Assembly: GCA_023412765.1 (NCBI GenBank) | Contig: JAEZBX010000058.1 | Coordinates: 1-17,377, forward strand | Source: Bacteroidota bacterium | GTDB lineage: Bacteria > Bacteroidota > Bacteroidia > Cytophagales > Cyclobacteriaceae | DNA: 17,377 nucleotides | Reading direction: 5' to 3' | Shown here: one piece after another, positions 14,385-17,377 of the stretch | Layout of the letters: every line of letters begins with the position of its first letter | How positions within the stretch are numbered: position 1 is the first letter of the stretch | Position numbers and translations under genes: made by a program | The notes under the pieces: model-generated | The model's database searches: none | What the model was told of the DNA's origin: nothing | The model's input: the letters and a program-made list of their open reading frames with translations, nothing else

Positions 14385-15248
14385 ATGAGACAGCTAAAGA
14401 TCAGTAAACAAATTACCAACCGCGAAAGCCAATCCCTCGATAAATACCTACAGGAGATTGGAAAGGTTGACCTTCTTACACCGGATGAAGAGGTTGAGCT
14501 CGCGAAACGGATTAAAGAAGGTGATCAGATAGCATTGGAAAAACTGACTAAAGCTAATCTGCGCTTCGTCGTATCCGTTGCTAAACAATACCAAAATCAA
14601 GGACTTTCATTAGGAGATTTGATCAACGAAGGAAACCTTGGACTCATCAAAGCCGCGCAACGTTTTGATGAAACCAGAGGATTCAAATTCATTTCGTACG
14701 CAGTGTGGTGGATTCGTCAATCCATACTTCAAGCGCTGGCGGAGCAATCAAGGATCGTTCGTTTGCCGCTGAATCGTGTGGGATCGTTAAACAAGATCTC
14801 GAAGACTTTTTCAGAACTGGAACAAAAATTTGAGCGCGAGCCATCGCCTGAGGAATTAGCGGAAGTTCTCGATGTCACCACTGCTGAAGTAGTAGATACC
14901 ATGAAGATTTCTGGGCGCCACGTATCAATGGATGCACCCTTCGTTCAAGGTGAAGAAAACAGCTTGCTCGACGTCCTGGAAAACGATAGTGAAGAAACGC
15001 CGGATTCGGGTTTGATGAATGACTCTCTCAGAAGAGAAGTTCAGCGGGCGCTTTCAACACTTACGCAGCGCGAGGCAGATGTTATTACGCTCTATTTCGG
15101 ACTGAACGGTGAACATTCCATGACTCTGGAAGAAATAGGCGAGAAGTTCAATCTGACACGCGAACGCGTTAGACAGATTAAAGAAAAGGCAATCAGACGG
15201 TTACGTCACACTTCGAGAAGCAAAGCTTTAAAGCCATACCTCGGTTAA
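14385..15248 (+). CDS. rpoD: primary RNA polymerase sigma factor (sigma-70, RpoD/SigA)
   Basis: A 287-residue sigma-70 factor that directs core RNA polymerase to housekeeping promoters. Region 1.2 covers about 14-50, region 2 about 55-125 (with D-L-I-N-E-G-N-L-G-L-I-K-A and Y-A-V-W-W-I-R-Q), region 3 about 134-210, and region 4 about 222-275 with the -35-recognising helix-turn-helix and R-E-R-V-R-Q-I. Region 1.1 and the long non-conserved insert of proteobacterial RpoD are absent, which is normal for the primary sigma of Bacteroidota. That sigma recognises TTTG/TAnnTTTG promoters like the one seen before rpsO. The first ATG fits the conserved N-terminus R-Q-L-K-I. It is closed by its own terminator. 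Confidence 0.96.
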   Translation: MRQLKISKQITNRESQSLDKYLQEIGKVDLLTPDEEVELAKRIKEGDQIALEKLTKANLRFVVSVAKQYQNQGLSLGDLINEGNLGLIKAAQRFDETRGFKFISYAVWWIRQSILQALAEQSRIVRLPLNRVGSLNKISKTFSELEQKFEREPSPEELAEVLDVTTAEVVDTMKISGRHVSMDAPFVQGEENSLLDVLENDSEETPDSGLMNDSLRREVQRALSTLTQREADVITLYFGLNGEHSMTLEEIGEKFNLTRERVRQIKEKAIRRLRHTSRSKALKPYLG

Positions 15249-15276
15249 TTTTATCGTGAAAAATTTATAAGATTTT

Positions 15277-15308
15277 AAGGGTCTCGAATTCCGAGACCCT
15301 TTATTTTG
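15277..15308 (+). terminator. intrinsic terminator after rpoD
   Basis: A perfect 10-base stem, AAGGGTCTCG (15277-15286) with CGAGACCCTT (15292-15301), has a 5-base loop and is followed by TATTTTG. It lies 28 bases after the rpoD stop and separates rpoD from trxB. Confidence 0.85.
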
Positions 15309-15330
15309 TTTAAACAACAAAAGCATTTCC

Positions 15331-16299
15331 ATGGCAAAACAAGATGTGAAAGTCCTAATTATCGGCTCAGGGCCAGCCGGGTATACCGCAGCGATTTATG
15401 CAGCCCGCGCAGGTCTCAAACCTGTTCTTTATACGGGAGCACAGCCGGGCGGACAGTTAACCACCACCAACGATGTTGAAAACTTTCCCGGGTACCCCAA
15501 TGGTATCAACGGACCCGAAATGATGATCGACCTTCAGAAGCAAGCAGAGCGGTTCGGTACAAAAGTAAATTATGGTATGGCGACATCAGTCGACTTTTCC
15601 GGATATCCTTTGAAAGTTACTATCGACGGGACTGAAGAAATTACAGCTCGTGCAGTGATCATTGCTACCGGCGCGACCGCCAAATACCTCGGTATTCCCT
15701 CAGAGGAAACATTTAATAACAAAGGGGTTTCTGCCTGCGCAGTATGCGATGGCTTCTTTTATAGAGGCAAGGATGTGGCTGTAGTGGGCGCTGGCGATTC
15801 TGCAGCAGAGGAATCTACCTATCTGGCTAATCTTGTTAACAAAGTTCATTTGATTGTCAGGAGAGACGAAATGCGGGCGTCAAAAATTATGCAGCAACGC
15901 GTATTCAAGACACCGAATATTCAGATTCACTGGAATACCGAAACAGAAGAAATTCTTGGCGACGATTCAGGTGTAACCGGAGTTCGCGTTATAAACAATA
16001 AAACCGGAGAGAAGAATATTATACCCATCCAGGGATTCTTTTTGGCAATAGGACATCAACCAAATACTGCCATCTTCAAGGATTATCTCGATATGGATGA
16101 GACCGGATACATCAAGGTAATTCCCGGCTCAACAAGAACAAATGTCGAAGGGGTATTTGCTGTAGGCGATGCCGCCGACAAAGTTTACCGCCAGGCTATC
16201 ACCGCCGCTGGAACAGGTTGTATGGGAGCGTTGGATGCAGAGAAGTTTTTGGCAGCGAGGGAGATGGACGAGAAAATCACGATTGACACACTTAGTTAA
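15331..16299 (+). CDS. trxB: thioredoxin-disulfide reductase
   Basis: A 322-residue flavoenzyme that passes electrons from NADPH through FAD to thioredoxin. FAD motif G-S-G-P-A-G is at 12-17, the redox-active pair is Cys136 and Cys139 in C-A-V-C-D, the NADPH-binding G-A-G-D-S-A-A-E-E is at 153-161, V-R-R-D-E-M-R at 176-182 contacts the NADPH phosphate, and the C-terminal FAD motif G-V-F-A-V-G-D-A is at 274-281. All key residues are intact and the length is typical. It starts 30 bases after the rpoD terminator, and no exact promoter box fits in the gap. bshB1 follows on the same strand, both genes serving thiol redox balance. Confidence 0.96.
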   Translation: MAKQDVKVLIIGSGPAGYTAAIYAARAGLKPVLYTGAQPGGQLTTTNDVENFPGYPNGINGPEMMIDLQKQAERFGTKVNYGMATSVDFSGYPLKVTIDGTEEITARAVIIATGATAKYLGIPSEETFNNKGVSACAVCDGFFYRGKDVAVVGAGDSAAEESTYLANLVNKVHLIVRRDEMRASKIMQQRVFKTPNIQIHWNTETEEILGDDSGVTGVRVINNKTGEKNIIPIQGFFLAIGHQPNTAIFKDYLDMDETGYIKVIPGSTRTNVEGVFAVGDAADKVYRQAITAAGTGCMGALDAEKFLAAREMDEKITIDTLS

Positions 16300-16300
16300 G

Positions 16301-16332
16301 AGTTTAAAGTTTAAAGTTTAAAGTTTAAAGTT
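16301..16332. repeat. heptamer array, AGTTTAA type, left arm
   Basis: Four and a half perfect AGTTTAA units begin one base after the trxB stop. On the reverse strand this is the AAACTTT unit seen at 2051-2130. The 10 bases at 16323-16332 are the exact reverse complement of 16372-16381 in the right arm. Confidence 0.85.
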
Positions 16333-16371
16333 GAGCTCCTTGACAATACCTGCGCACTTGCATCTGTGTAT

Positions 16372-16403
16372 AACTTTAAACCTAAAACTTTGAACTTTAA
16401 ACT
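16372..16403. repeat. heptamer array, AACTTTAAA type, right arm
   Basis: Degenerate units AACTTTA, AACCTAA, AACTTTG and AACTTTA lie in the opposite orientation to 16301-16332, around a 39-base unique spacer. The pair can fold into a hairpin. It ends 18 bases before the bshB1 ATG. Confidence 0.8.
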
Positions 16404-16421
16404 AACATCTTACTGCGAAGA

Positions 16422-17141
16422 ATGAAATTAGATATTCTAGTCATTGCCGCCCACCCCGACGACGCAGAGATTAGTTGTGCAGGCACTATTGCAAGACATG
16501 TTGCGCTTGGCCATAGCGTTGGAATTGTTGACCTGACCCAAGGGGAGTTAGGCACGCGTGGCACAGTGGAGATTCGTGAAAAAGAGGCAGCCGCTTCTGC
16601 AAAAATATTGGGTGTATCTGTTAGAGAAAACCTCGGACTAAAGGATGGGTTCTTTCAAAACGATCCAACGCACCAGCTAGCCGTCGTCCGCGCCGTGCGG
16701 AAATATCAGCCTTCGATCGTTTTGGCAAATGCAGTTTACGACCGTCATGTCGATCACGGCAAGGGTGCATCACTCGCGTACGATGCGTGTTTTCTTTCAG
16801 GTTTGGTCAGGATCGAAACTGTCGACGAATCTGGCAAGAAACAACAACCCTGGCGACCGTCCGCAGTATACCATTATATTCAAAGCTTGTATATCGAACC
16901 AGATTTCATCGTTGACATCAGCGATTACTGGCAAACTAAAATGCAGGCCATAGCCGCATTTAAGTCCCAATTCTTCGATCCATCAAGCGAGGAACCGGAG
17001 ACGTTTGTGTCCAATCCCGGGTTTGTCAAAATGCTGGAGGCGCGCGCTATCGATTGGGGTTACGCCATCGGCGCTAAGTATGGGGAAGGTTTTACAACGA
17101 GGAGGTATCCGGGGGTGAGGTCTTTGTTTGATTTGGTCTGA
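16422..17141 (+). CDS. bshB1: bacillithiol biosynthesis deacetylase BshB1
   Basis: A 239-residue zinc-dependent LmbE/PIG-L family deacetylase. In bacillithiol synthesis BshB1 removes the acetyl group from N-acetylglucosaminyl-malate to give the amine later joined to cysteine. The zinc motif A-H-P-D-D-A-E is at 10-16, with His11 and Asp14 as ligands. The third ligand is His112 in R-H-V-D-H-G (108-113). The stretches T-Q-G-E-L-G-T-R-G (39-47) and E-N-L-G-L-K-D-G (69-76) fit the BshB1 subgroup better than other PIG-L members, and the length matches. bshA and bshC are not in the window. The neighbouring trxB supports a thiol-redox role. Confidence 0.92.
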   Translation: MKLDILVIAAHPDDAEISCAGTIARHVALGHSVGIVDLTQGELGTRGTVEIREKEAAASAKILGVSVRENLGLKDGFFQNDPTHQLAVVRAVRKYQPSIVLANAVYDRHVDHGKGASLAYDACFLSGLVRIETVDESGKKQQPWRPSAVYHYIQSLYIEPDFIVDISDYWQTKMQAIAAFKSQFFDPSSEEPETFVSNPGFVKMLEARAIDWGYAIGAKYGEGFTTRRYPGVRSLFDLV

Positions 17142-17142
17142 C

Positions 17143-17163
17143 CGTTATCGTTATACGTTATCC
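17143..17163. repeat. heptamer array, CGTTATC/GTTATAC type, left arm
   Basis: Three units, CGTTATC, GTTATAC and GTTATCC, begin one base after the bshB1 stop codon. Read on the reverse strand they are GGATAAC and GTATAAC, close to the GTATAGG and GAATAAG units of the right arm, so orientation is inverted. Confidence 0.6.
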
Positions 17164-17276
17164 GAGTGCGACCGCCAAAGCTGTGCGATGAAATACAGGT
17201 CTAGTTAATTGTTATTTGTTAATAGGCTCGAGGTTCAATTGAATAGGTTAATCCTACTTTGTCAAGTTGGACAAAA

Positions 17277-17324
17277 GGAATAGGGAATAAGGAATAAGGT
17301 GAGGTATAGGGTATAGGGTATAAG
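17277..17324. repeat. heptamer array, GGAATAA/GTATAGG type, right arm
   Basis: Units are GGAATAG, GGAATAA, GGAATAA, then GGTATAG and GTATAGG copies ending GTATAAGG. The start repeats bases 105-119 of the window exactly for 15 bases. The array changes unit part-way, from GGAATAA to GTATAGG, without losing its 7-base step. Confidence 0.8.
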
Positions 17325-17377
17325 GCGCATTGCTACGATATTTGGTCGAGCGCAAAGCCACTTCACAATAACTAGTA

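Overview
The window looks like chromosome from a member of the Bacteroidota, most likely the Cytophagales (Chryseolinea/Ohtaekwangia-like). The reasons are a short 287-residue primary sigma factor without region 1.1, a perfect Bacteroidota-type -7 box (TAnnTTTG) before rpsO, few Shine-Dalgarno sequences, a bacillithiol deacetylase of the BshB1 type, a START-like protein beside an LptF/LptG permease, and lipoproteins with acidic residues after the lipobox cysteine. The genus is an inference from gene content, not a database result. Layout, left half: an AlkZ-like winged-helix protein (212-1288) faces a small cysteine-rich lipoprotein (1304-1747, minus). Next come an arylamine N-acetyltransferase (2181-3056) and a GH20 beta-N-acetylhexosaminidase lipoprotein (3213-4823), whose 3' end overlaps tail-to-tail with an extended-SDR gene (4790-5815, minus). 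A 590-base gene-free stretch with a duplicated palindromic repeat follows, then an unrecognised 312-residue protein (6404-7342), a possible small overlapping ORF, and a single-domain response regulator (7559-7981). Layout, right half: a Tat-exported Gfo/Idh/MocA oxidoreductase (8075-9163, minus) is divergent from a START-like gene (9401-9817). Then comes a conserved housekeeping block: LptF/LptG-type permease, rpsO, pnp, rpoD, trxB and bshB1. rpsO has a clear promoter, and rpsO and rpoD are each closed by a strong intrinsic terminator. trxB and bshB1 together point to low-molecular-weight-thiol redox metabolism. No tRNA, rRNA, CRISPR array, insertion sequence or phage gene was seen. The most unusual signal is not a gene. 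Almost every longer intergenic stretch carries a degenerate tandem array with a 7- or 8-base unit, and the unit differs from place to place (AAACTTT, GAATAAC, GTATAGG, CTTCCAAT, AACACTTA, AGCTGTC, and a CTCTGCA type). Several arrays occur as two arms in opposite orientation around a spacer, so they can fold back. Several end within a few bases of a start codon. I found no convincing new multi-gene defence or metabolic system; the repeat family and the unrecognised 6404-7342 gene are the parts most worth following.
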